DNA of 48,570 nucleotides from Flavisolibacter sp. (GTDB lineage: Bacteria; Bacteroidota; Bacteroidia; Chitinophagales; Chitinophagaceae), in the NCBI GenBank assembly GCA_028288675.1, contig JAQBNG010000125.1, forward strand, positions 1-48,570. Direction: 5' to 3'. How positions within the stretch are numbered: the first letter of the stretch is position 1; every line of letters begins with the position of its first letter. Both the position numbers and the translations under genes were made by a program. The notes under the pieces were generated by a model that was not told the DNA's origin, did not search any database, and saw only the letters and a program-made list of their open reading frames with translations. Shown piece after piece: positions 43,117 to 48,570 of this stretch.

Positions 43117-44514
43117 ATGCCTTACAAAATTGTTATCGTCGGAGCTGGTTTTGCAGGTTTGCGACTGGCCCGTAAGCTCAACAATCATCCCGGCTTTGAA
43201 GTGCTGTTAATTGATAAATTTAATTACCACCAATTTCAGCCCCTCTTTTACCAGGTTGCTACGGCTGCGCTGGATGCTTCTAACATTTCTTTTCCACTCC
43301 GCAAGGCTTTTCATAAAAGTAAAAACGTACGCATCCGTATCGAAGAAGTAAAACAAATTTTTGCGTCAGAGAATAAGATCATTACAAACACAGAGCAAAT
43401 AGAGTACGATTTTTTAATTCTTGCGACAGGTGCAGATACCAATTTCTTCGGTAACCAAACGATGGCCACGCAAACCTTCCCAATGAAGTCAACCGTGGAA
43501 GCGCTACAGATTCGTCACCGCCTGATTCAAAATTTCGAAGATGCCTTGCAGGCGAAGACACCGGAGGTACGGCAGCGTTTAATGAATATTATAATTGTAG
43601 GTGGAGGGGCAACAGGAGTAGAAGTAGCAGGTGCTTTAGCAGAAATGAAGCGGTATGTTCTGCCTAATGATTATCCCGAACTCGATTTTTCAAAAATGAA
43701 TATATACCTGGTTGAAGGCGGCGACAGAACCCTTGCTTCCATGAGCGAAAAGTCGTCCGAAGATTCAGGTCACTATTTAGAAAAAATGGGGGTAACCATT
43801 CTCATAAAAAATGTCGTAAAGGATTACGACGGACAAAATGTAACGCTTGCTGATGGAACCACAATTGCTACAAATTTGGTTATTTGGGCGGCCGGCATAA
43901 AAGGAAACGTGCCGGAGGGAATTGATCCTACGCTGGTAGTCCGGGGCAATAGAATTAAGGTGAACCGGTATAATGTGATGGAAGGCAGTAACAATATTTA
44001 CGTGCTGGGCGATTTGGCTGCTATGACCACACCCAGGTGGCCGAACGGGCATCCACAGGTAGCGTCGGTAGCTATACAACAGGCCGACATAGTAGCGCAA
44101 AACTTAAAGCGCTTTGAGCGAAAGCTCACCACATTTTACGAGTTTGAATATAACGATAAAGGTTCTATGGCAACCGTGGGGCGCAATAAAGCGGTTGTGG
44201 ATATACCCAAACCTAAAATCCACATGAAAGGGTTTTTTGCGTGGTTAACCTGGATGGGGTTACACTTGTTTTTAATACTGGGTGTTAAAAACCGGATCAT
44301 GGTTTTTATCAACTGGATTTATAATTACCTGACATATGATCAAAGCCTTCGGTTGATCTTCCGTGAGTTTTACCGGCCTACGCAAAAGCCCGAAGAAGTA
44401 AAACAGCAGGTAGTTGCATCAGGCGGGCCAGCAGCAAATATGAGTCCCGTAGCGGTGTCAGCATCGCCACAAAAAACGGAAGATTTAAAACAGGTAGCTG
44501 ATTTTAAGAGATAG
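43117..44514 (+). CDS. ndh: Type II NADH dehydrogenase (NDH-2)
   Basis: A 465-aa flavoprotein that passes electrons from NADH to quinone without proton pumping. The FAD-binding turn is VIVGAGFAGLRLARKL near 4-20. The NADH-binding turn is IIIVGGGATGVEVAGALAEM near 158-178. The FAD-closing motif is IYVLGDLAAM. The C-terminal region GFFAWLTWMGLHLFLILG followed by NRIMVFINWIYNYLTYDQS is the membrane-anchoring amphipathic part typical of NDH-2. The last 45 residues are low-complexity. It lies downstream of serA with a 91-nt gap. Confidence 0.93.
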   Translation: MPYKIVIVGAGFAGLRLARKLNNHPGFEVLLIDKFNYHQFQPLFYQVATAALDASNISFPLRKAFHKSKNVRIRIEEVKQIFASENKIITNTEQIEYDFLILATGADTNFFGNQTMATQTFPMKSTVEALQIRHRLIQNFEDALQAKTPEVRQRLMNIIIVGGGATGVEVAGALAEMKRYVLPNDYPELDFSKMNIYLVEGGDRTLASMSEKSSEDSGHYLEKMGVTILIKNVVKDYDGQNVTLADGTTIATNLVIWAAGIKGNVPEGIDPTLVVRGNRIKVNRYNVMEGSNNIYVLGDLAAMTTPRWPNGHPQVASVAIQQADIVAQNLKRFERKLTTFYEFEYNDKGSMATVGRNKAVVDIPKPKIHMKGFFAWLTWMGLHLFLILGVKNRIMVFINWIYNYLTYDQSLRLIFREFYRPTQKPEEVKQQVVASGGPAANMSPVAVSASPQKTEDLKQVADFKR

Positions 44515-44913
44515 CATTTCACTTTGACAGTTGAGCCCTGGCTGAAGCCACCCCATCGATAATCATCTTTTTTGGGCGGGATTTAAAGTGTGAAATTAAA
44601 ATGCCTTTTCACTTCGTTAATATGATTTGCAACCCACCGGTTAATAGGTGTTATGCTGTCATACGATGAATAGGGACTGAAGTAGGAATGACAGTCGTAA
44701 CAAGACTTTGTTTGAACATACTTACGCTGTTTTTACTCCACTTTTTCATTATTTGAAAGTAGAAATAAATTGCCTGCACATCCTTTACTTTTACATCTAT
44801 TGATCTGAATTCTCCATCAATAGCAGGATAAAAGTTAGTTTCTTCTCGGGGTACTTTAACAATCCCTAATCAACCTACATCTCTCGGATTTCGTATATAT
44901 TTAAAATAAAACC
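44515..44913. other. Gap between ndh and msrB with a gene remnant
   Basis: This 399-nt stretch has no intact gene. On the minus strand it holds a decayed haem-binding-domain gene (separate entry at 44583). Further upstream on that strand, frames are short and broken by stops. Nothing else is seen. Confidence 0.7.
44583..44710 (-). pseudogene. Remnant of a CxxCH haem-binding domain protein (Haem_bd type)
   Basis: Read from about 44705 to the stop at 44585, this strand gives SCYDCHSYFSPYSSYDSITP, then INRWVANHINEVKRHFNF. That is clearly the core of the Bacteroidota Haem_bd domain, which has a CYDCHS...PWxxxIQPVxWWLxxHINEGKxxLNF pattern. The frame is blocked just upstream by a TAA. The frame one step over reads SMFKQS and would join onto CYDCHS if a shift occurred at 44703-44707, so it is frameshifted. 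No start codon or signal sequence remains. It is a c-type haem protein fragment next to exported Met-sulfoxide reductases. Confidence 0.7.
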
Positions 44914-45450
44914 ATGCGTTTAATTATTTACTTTTCATTGGCAAGTGCGCTTTTTTTAAATAGCTCTTGCATAAATGCACAGACCAAAAAGAAGTCTAAC
45001 CAAGAGCCTTCGGTGGCGACAAAATCAACAAAATATTCTATTAATCTTACAGAAGAAGAATGGAAAAAGAGACTTACAAAGGAGCAGTACAATATTCTCA
45101 GAGAAGAAGGAACTGAAAGGGCGGGTACTGGCAAGTATGACCATTTTTATGAAAAAGGAACGTATTATTCGGCTGCTTCGCTACAGCCTGTTTTTAGTTC
45201 TGAAACTAAGTTTAATTCAGGCACCGGCTGGCCAAGCTTTTTTGCGCCCATTGATAAAGATGCTGTAATACTTATAAAAGACAACACTTTTGGAATGGAG
45301 CGGGTTGCTGTTGTTGATAGCAAAAGCGGTTCACACCTTGGGCATGTTTTTGATGACGGGCCCAAACCCACCGGAAAGCGTTATTGTATGAATTCAGCAG
45401 CTTTAATTTTTGTACCAGAGGGTGGTAAGCCACCAACATCTTCCAAATAA
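44914..45450 (+). CDS. msrB: Peptide-methionine (R)-S-oxide reductase, exported
   Basis: This enzyme reduces the R isomer of methionine sulfoxide in proteins. The 178-aa protein has a signal peptide with Cys19 in FLNSSC at the lipoprotein cleavage position. The MsrB core is complete with [31 protein letters not shown] and catalytic Cys158. The structural zinc site is lost: the two CxxC pairs of the E. coli enzyme are replaced by Ser86/Ser89 and Asp135/Ser138. The position of the usual Cys in GCGWPSF is Thr104. Only one catalytic Cys is present in the domain, so recycling must use an external thiol. It is followed 14 nt later by msrA. Confidence 0.93.
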   Translation: MRLIIYFSLASALFLNSSCINAQTKKKSNQEPSVATKSTKYSINLTEEEWKKRLTKEQYNILREEGTERAGTGKYDHFYEKGTYYSAASLQPVFSSETKFNSGTGWPSFFAPIDKDAVILIKDNTFGMERVAVVDSKSGSHLGHVFDDGPKPTGKRYCMNSAALIFVPEGGKPPTSSK

Positions 45451-45464
45451 TTTATTTCCAGAAC

Positions 45465-46109
45465 ATGAAAAAATTATTCATTCTGTTTGCTACAATAATA
45501 ACAATAACATCTTGTGCGCAAAAAAACGCTGGTGACTTTAAAGCGCCTGCACCAGAGAAAACAACACCGGTAAAAAATGAAGCGATAGCCACATTTGCCG
45601 AAGGGTGCTTTTGGCATACGGAAATCGTTTTTCAAAGTTTGCAAGGCGTACGAGATGCAGTATCGGGCTACGCCGGTGGCAGCGATAAAGCACCAACTTA
45701 TGAAAAAGTAGTGAGCGGAACTACAGGGCATGCGGAAAGCGTTCAGGTATACTATGATCCTTCAATAATCACGTACGAAACTTTGGTGGCTGCATTTTTT
45801 GCCAGCCATGATCCAACCCAAATTAACCGACAGGGCCCGGATGTTGGAACCCAATACCGGTCTGTAGCATTTTACCGGAATGCTGTGGAAAAGGCTGTTA
45901 TCGAAAAAGAAATAGCACGAATCAATGCCTCTGGTAAGTACAAGATCAAAGTTGTCACACAGGTTGTACCTTACCCAAAGTTTTATCCCGGTGAAAATTA
46001 TCACCAGGAATATATTTCCTTGCATCCTGAAAATTCGTATGTACGCAATGTGAACATTCCTGACTATCTGGACTTTCGTAAAGAATTCAAGGGGCCTTTT
46101 AAAAATTAG
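45465..46109 (+). CDS. msrA: Peptide-methionine (S)-S-oxide reductase, exported
   Basis: This enzyme reduces the S isomer of methionine sulfoxide. The 214-aa protein has a lipoprotein signal with Cys17 in ITSC. The catalytic motif is GCFWHTE with Cys48 (His where many have Gly). GTTGHAESVQVYYDPSIITY, HDPTQINRQGPDVGTQYRS and YHQEYI are the other MsrA signatures. It lies 14 nt after msrB in the same direction. The two together cover both sulfoxide isomers in the envelope, and both are predicted lipoproteins. Confidence 0.95.
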   Translation: MKKLFILFATIITITSCAQKNAGDFKAPAPEKTTPVKNEAIATFAEGCFWHTEIVFQSLQGVRDAVSGYAGGSDKAPTYEKVVSGTTGHAESVQVYYDPSIITYETLVAAFFASHDPTQINRQGPDVGTQYRSVAFYRNAVEKAVIEKEIARINASGKYKIKVVTQVVPYPKFYPGENYHQEYISLHPENSYVRNVNIPDYLDFRKEFKGPFKN

Positions 46110-46286
46110 AATCAGGTTTAAGTGGCCATGTTGCCAGCGTTGTGCAAGTTGGCCCGTTAATTTAAGGCATACGATCTCAAGTTGTTTAATGAATTAACTT
46201 TTAGCCTATAATTTATATTATGTTAAATAGGCGCTGCCGCACCATGAGCTATGCTTGTTCCGGTATTTTTTGCCCCGCTTCTCCTG

Positions 46287-46311
46287 ACGTGATACACGCA
46301 GAACGTGATAC
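46287..46311 (+). repeat. Direct repeat ACGTGATAC x2
   Basis: ACGTGATAC occurs at 46287-46295 and 46303-46311, a 16-bp start-to-start spacing. It lies immediately upstream of the -33 TTG at 46319, where an activator would bind. The rest of the 237-nt gap after msrA shows nothing recognisable. Confidence 0.5.
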
Positions 46312-46318
46312 TGCTCAG

Positions 46319-46349
46319 TTGGTTATTTTATGAGTGATAAATAACTTTG
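46319..46349 (+). promoter_or_regulatory. Promoter TTG-N20-TAACTTTG
   Basis: TTG at 46319-46321 and TAACTTTG (perfect TAnnTTTG) at 46342-46349 are 20 nt apart. The next ATG is at 46362, which leaves a leader of about 6 nt. Confidence 0.65.
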
Positions 46350-46361
46350 CAATCTCCTATC

Positions 46362-46547
46362 ATGAAGAAAGTTGTTTTAGTATTCCCACTTCATAGTCAT
46401 CTTCTATCCTTTATTGTAGATAACCGTCTGGTGCACACCAGAACAGACTACAAAAAGTTATCGCTCACCATTCGCCTACCTGATGAATTAATCGTACTTG
46501 CGTGTACGAAGTACGGAGCCATAATTGACGGCGGCATTGAGCCATAG
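46362..46547 (+). CDS. Small hypothetical protein (61 aa)
   Basis: I do not recognise this protein (MKKVVLVFPLHSHLLSFIVD, then NRLVHTRTDYKKLSLTIRLP). It has no signal peptide and no clear membrane helix; the composition is mixed hydrophobic and basic. The reading frame continues upstream to a TTG at 46347, but that lies within the -7 box, so the ATG at 46362 is the better start. The strong promoter just upstream and the direct repeat at 46287 make it more credible than its length suggests. Confidence 0.5.
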   Translation: MKKVVLVFPLHSHLLSFIVDNRLVHTRTDYKKLSLTIRLPDELIVLACTKYGAIIDGGIEP

Positions 46548-46586
46548 TTTTAGGTTATATTGAGGGTTAAATCAAAACCAAACAAA

Positions 46587-46802
46587 ATGGCAGAACCTAA
46601 ATTTAAAGTCGGAGATGTAGTTAGTATTAAGTCTCATTCTGAGCCAATGACTATTGAGTATATATTTTACGTGCAGACTTCAAACGGGAAATCATTTGAT
46701 GATAAATACAGATGCGTATGGCACCTCAACGGCACATACCAAAAAGCAGAGTTTGTTGAAGACACTCTAATGATATACAAATCTCCTTCTTACGCTATTT
46801 AA
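46587..46802 (+). CDS. YodC-like (DUF2158) small protein
   Basis: A 71-aa protein beginning MAEPKFKVGDVVSIKSHSEP, then MTIEYI, with KYRCVWHLNGTYQKAEFVED later. The early KVGDVVxLKSGxPxMTV pattern and the late CxWF...xFxExxL pattern fit the DUF2158/YodC family of small beta-barrel proteins. These are frequent in prophages and accessory regions and have no established function. The ATG at 46587 is chosen because the family starts there. It follows the 61-aa ORF by 39 nt; the stop overlaps that of a convergent 40-aa ORF. Confidence 0.68.
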   Translation: MAEPKFKVGDVVSIKSHSEPMTIEYIFYVQTSNGKSFDDKYRCVWHLNGTYQKAEFVEDTLMIYKSPSYAI

Positions 46803-46921
46803 GAAGGAAGCCTTCTTAAATAAGAATACAACTTATTTGCTTTTTCTAGTAAATCATCAATGCCTGTTGCAAATTGCTTCGCAATTTCCAGGCATTTTAA
46901 TTTTAAATCTTTATCATCCAT
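46799..46921 (-). CDS. Hypothetical 40-aa ORF
   Basis: An open frame from the ATG at 46921 to the TAA at 46799 encodes MDDKDLKLKCLEIAKQFATG and then IDDLLEKANKLYSYLRR. This is a short amphipathic-helix protein with a plausible coding composition (regular hydrophobic periodicity). It converges with the YodC-like gene and overlaps its stop codon. It is not recognised. Small proteins of this style occur in Bacteroidota phage-like regions, but that is only a resemblance. Confidence 0.45.
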   Translation of the reverse strand: MDDKDLKLKCLEIAKQFATGIDDLLEKANKLYSYLRRLPS

Positions 46922-46996
46922 AAACCAAATCTATGAAATATTTTAATTCATAGATAAAATCTATAAATAAGTACCCCCCCCAGTGTTTACACCTAA

Positions 46997-47152
46997 ATGG
47001 GCACATTAAATTTTTTATCAAATAAACTGCGCGCTATCTTGCCGCAAATGTCTAAGCAAATCCTAACCCTCTTGTTGTTCATTCTTATAGGATTTGCTTT
47101 ACTGCTTTTTATCGCATTACTCTATATAGCCTTGACGGCTCTTTTTGCATAA
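46997..47152 (+). CDS. Hypothetical 51-aa single-helix membrane protein
   Basis: The frame begins with the ATG at 46997 (MGTLNFLSNKLRAILPQMSK) or, more minimally, the ATG at 47048 (34 aa). It ends in a continuous hydrophobic run, QILTLLLFILIGFALLLFIA and onward to the C-terminus at 47149. The layout (short basic head, one long hydrophobic helix) resembles type I toxins, holin-like peptides or small phage membrane proteins. No cysteine, repeat or recognised family is present. A hairpin follows directly after the stop. Confidence 0.45.
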   Translation: MGTLNFLSNKLRAILPQMSKQILTLLLFILIGFALLLFIALLYIALTALFA

Positions 47153-47154
47153 AC

Positions 47155-47182
47155 AAGCCCCCTGTAGAAACAGAGGGCTTTA
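47155..47182 (+). terminator. Hairpin after the 51-aa membrane ORF
   Basis: AAGCCC...CTGT pairs with ACAG...GGGCTT around AGAA (one internal C-A mismatch), followed by TAT. The T tract is weak, so terminator strength is uncertain. Confidence 0.5.
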
Positions 47183-47265
47183 TCGAACTATTTTTAACAG
47201 GTGTTTTTAAATTTTAGGGGCAATTTAAAATACCAAATATTTAGCCAAGTCTTGTAATAAAAGAA

Positions 47266-47285
47266 GCCTCTGTAAAAACAGAGGC
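47266..47285 (+). other. Second hairpin with the same CTGT/ACAG core
   Basis: GCCTCTGT and ACAGAGGC form an 8-bp perfect stem around AAAA. It shares the CTGTARAAACAGAG core with the hairpin at 47155. The gap 47183-47376 contains nothing else recognised. Confidence 0.6.
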
Positions 47286-47376
47286 CGATATACCAAAACT
47301 ACTTGCTTTAGGCAAGAGTTGAATACGTAATATAGTTCAAAGGATTTATATTAGTGGCTAAACCAAAACTAACTAA

Positions 47377-48090
47377 ATGAAGACTCTTGAAATTGTCTGT
47401 GTTTGTGTAGCAGCAATACTTGCTGGCTTAACAGCCTCCAAATGGAAAGAAATAAACACACTTGTCAAAGTGACACTAATTTTTGTCATCATTACTGCTA
47501 TTATGGTAGCTATTAATGCTTATAAACAACACAAAAGGGATGAACTAATTGCAAAAATCGAGGCCAAGATTGGTGAAATAAAAGACCCGCATGGAGCGTA
47601 TGTGCCAAAACTGCGAATCGGCAATAGTTACACCTACTTTCAATTTTCAGACATAGGCGGTTTTAAAGTTGACAATGAGCCGCTGTTGAAACTTTACGTT
47701 AAAGACGGGAAACTATTTGTTTACGCTATAATAAGAGAAAGTGCTAACAAGGTAATAGGCGTTATTAATGAAAATGTTTGGACTGTGTTCGACGGCGATT
47801 ATGAGTACAATAACGATGATACAGGCTTTGAAATGGTGACACAAGGCGTGAGAAAAGTATATTTTCAAGTTTATTTAAAAGATGGATATGCTAGTATATC
47901 GGGCATTTTAATTAATAAATACGGCAACGGACTTGCGCTGGCGCAGGCATCTAAAGAATTATCTCCTAGAGACAAAAGTCAATCATATATCATCCCAATA
48001 CCCGACGTGGATATTTCGCCAGTATTCGAAAACACAAAGCGTTTGTTCCAATACCCAAGAGGTAAATTTATTGGGCAGAGAGAAAACTAA
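47377..48090 (+). CDS. Hypothetical two-helix membrane protein (237 aa)
   Basis: I do not recognise a family. The N-terminus has two predicted membrane helices (about 4-20, LEIVCVCVAAILAGLTA; and 31-48, KVTLIFVIITAIMVAIN). A short charged helical stretch follows (about 50-68), then a soluble beta-rich domain of about 165 residues (HGAYVPKLRIGNSYTYF, LLKLYVKDGKLFVYAI, VRKVYFQVYLKDGYASISG). Both termini would lie on the same side of the membrane. This shape (two helices plus a sensor-like domain) is common in accessory genes, including some membrane effector genes, but no catalytic motif is visible. Confidence 0.72.
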   Translation: MKTLEIVCVCVAAILAGLTASKWKEINTLVKVTLIFVIITAIMVAINAYKQHKRDELIAKIEAKIGEIKDPHGAYVPKLRIGNSYTYFQFSDIGGFKVDNEPLLKLYVKDGKLFVYAIIRESANKVIGVINENVWTVFDGDYEYNNDDTGFEMVTQGVRKVYFQVYLKDGYASISGILINKYGNGLALAQASKELSPRDKSQSYIIPIPDVDISPVFENTKRLFQYPRGKFIGQREN

Positions 48091-48167
48091 TCTTTCTTTT
48101 TTGTACTGAGTTGCAACATAATAAGCGCAAGCTCAAAAACGATAACCGTCAATAAAATATCTGTCAC
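48087..48167 (-). CDS. Possible 26-aa hydrophobic peptide ORF
   Basis: A GTG at 48167 opens a frame reading TDILLTVIVFELALIMLQLS and ending in TKKKD. It is a short hydrophobic helix with a basic tail and overlaps the stop of the convergent 237-aa gene by 3-4 nt. It is too short for confidence and is recorded because two other tiny hydrophobic ORFs occur in this region. Confidence 0.22.
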   Translation of the reverse strand: MTDILLTVIVFELALIMLQLSTKKKD

Positions 48168-48190
48168 TATATTTGAGTGACTACATTATT

Positions 48191-48461
48191 ACGCCTAACA
48201 CAATGTTTCTACATAGAGTTAGGCGTTCTCATTTTTGGATTACTCCGTTAATTAGCCCGCCCTCCGCTTTGCACGAATGGGAGGCAAAGCCGCTAACCTC
48301 TTACACCTTCCGGTGTTGATTGGGCAAAGCCCATGCTCCGCAGTTGAAAAAATACGCGGAACAGCCGGCTCTCACACATGGACGGACACGGCAAAAGTCT
48401 TTTTGAAATCTACACTTTTACCGTGTCTCGTCCGCACACCTAAATAACATAATATAGTGTT
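48191..48461. other. Hairpin-rich noncoding block
   Basis: At least six inverted repeats lie one after another. They are ACGCCTAAC/GTTAGGCGT (48191-48226), CCTCC-GCTTTGC/GGGAGG-GCAAAG (about 48260-48291), ACACC/GGTGT (48303-48316), ATTGGGC/GCCCAT (48319-48333), TCCGC/GCGGA (about 48337-48360), and a 19-bp near-perfect pair GGACG-GACACGGCAAAAGT (48380-48398) with its complement at 48414-48433. A further ATAACA/TGTTAT lies at 48444-48461. The block is more GC-rich than its surroundings and has no ORF. The first hairpin is followed by CATTTTT, so it may be the terminator of the preceding genes. Confidence 0.65.
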
Positions 48462-48497
48462 ATGGGCTGCGCCTACGAGTCCTATAGTTAGATCGGC

Positions 48498-48570
48498 GTG
48501 ATGGCCTTGCAGCAATTCAAGGATTTTTTAAACGGTTTGGAACAAGATGTAACGTGTTTAAAAAATCCTT
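48498..48570 (+). CDS. ORF start running off the window (partial)
   Basis: A frame opens after a TAG at 48489 with GTG (48498) or ATG (48501), giving MALQQFKDFLNGLEQDVTCL and then KNP at the edge. It has the look of a real N-terminus but only 23 residues are visible. A perfect 15-bp inverted repeat lies inside it (48519-48533 and 48556-48570). Confidence 0.45.
   Translation, partial: MMALQQFKDFLNGLEQDVTCLKNP
48519..48570. repeat. 15-bp perfect inverted repeat at the window end
   Basis: AAGGATTTTTTAAAC at 48519-48533 is perfectly complementary to GTTTAAAAAATCCTT at 48556-48570, with a 22-nt spacer. The right arm ends exactly at the window edge, so it may extend further. Confidence 0.8.

Noticed and set aside
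48191-48226. Complete integron attC site
   Set aside because: Only the outer core words match; the expected second pair of inner sites and the usual 57-141 bp length are missing, and no intI is visible.
1-48570. tRNA or rRNA genes
   Set aside because: I looked through the intergenic gaps for T-loop (GGTTCRAATCC-like) sequences and saw none; all gaps over 300 nt are accounted for by repeats, a gene remnant or hairpins.
48519-48570. Terminal inverted repeat of an insertion sequence
   Set aside because: The repeat is only 52 bp from end to end and lies within an apparent coding start; no transposase or target duplication is visible inside the window.

Overview
The window is a piece of a Bacteroidota chromosome, most likely of the family Chitinophagaceae (inferred from gene content; no 16S rRNA gene is present). 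Support comes from DUF2851, DUF4270, GSCFA and short GT5 proteins, a CxxCH haem-binding-domain remnant, an exported MsrB/MsrA pair, frequent TTG starts, few Shine-Dalgarno sequences, and promoters of the form TTG-N19/20-TAnnTTTG (or TTCG). DNA is AT-rich. I saw no rRNA, tRNA, CRISPR array, transposase or integrase.

Layout. 1-4669 (minus): a SirB1-type transglutaminase-like protein (cut by the window edge), topoisomerase I, an SGNH hydrolase and an alpha/beta hydrolase. 4731-12862 (plus): DUF2520 dehydrogenase, adrenodoxin-type ferredoxin, IscX, KdsC, UbiA prenyltransferase, Maf, DUF2851, pyruvate dehydrogenase E1 alpha, a membrane-anchored TPR protein, lumazine synthase and a CCG-domain protein. 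12911-13256 is a noncoding nest of inverted repeats. 13257-18702 (minus) is a run panC, flippase-like membrane protein, rfaE2, ppk1, ppx. 18790-25085 (plus): a short GT5 protein, a DUF4270 lipoprotein, metK, a Xre/RES toxin-antitoxin pair, rlmB and HMG-CoA lyase, then GSCFA. 26163-26786 is miaE (minus). 26978-32841 (plus): rpsO, pnp, prmA, plsY, an M48 lipoprotein protease and a DUF3052-like protein. 32907-35910 (minus): a small unknown, an EF-G-like GTPase and a coiled-coil protein. 36168-45450 and beyond: dnaG, an exported superoxide dismutase, the NAD(P)HX repair enzyme, a serine hydrolase, serA, NDH-2, then msrB and msrA.

From about 44515 the character changes. There is a decayed haem-binding gene, the exported methionine sulfoxide reductases, and then about 2.4 kb of small unknown genes: a 61-aa ORF behind a good promoter, a YodC-like 71-aa protein, 40-aa and 51-aa ORFs, and a 237-aa two-helix membrane protein. 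This is followed by a block of consecutive hairpins leading into an ORF that runs off the window. It is the only clearly accessory part and the best place to look for something undescribed, but the sequence alone does not show what system it is.

The rest is mostly core metabolism and information processing: LPS precursors (KdsC, RfaE2), polyphosphate turnover (Ppk1/Ppx), translation and RNA decay (RpsO, Pnp, RlmB, MiaE, PrmA), replication (TopA, DnaG) and envelope redox repair (MsrA/B, SOD, M48). Points that stand out are a 20-bp palindrome over the toxin-antitoxin promoter, intergenic hairpin repeats on both sides of iscX, ACTCCAAAC repeats before pdhA and pnp, a 'glycogen synthase' lacking the catalytic half, an EF-G paralogue lacking the catalytic histidine, and very short leaders before TTG start codons.
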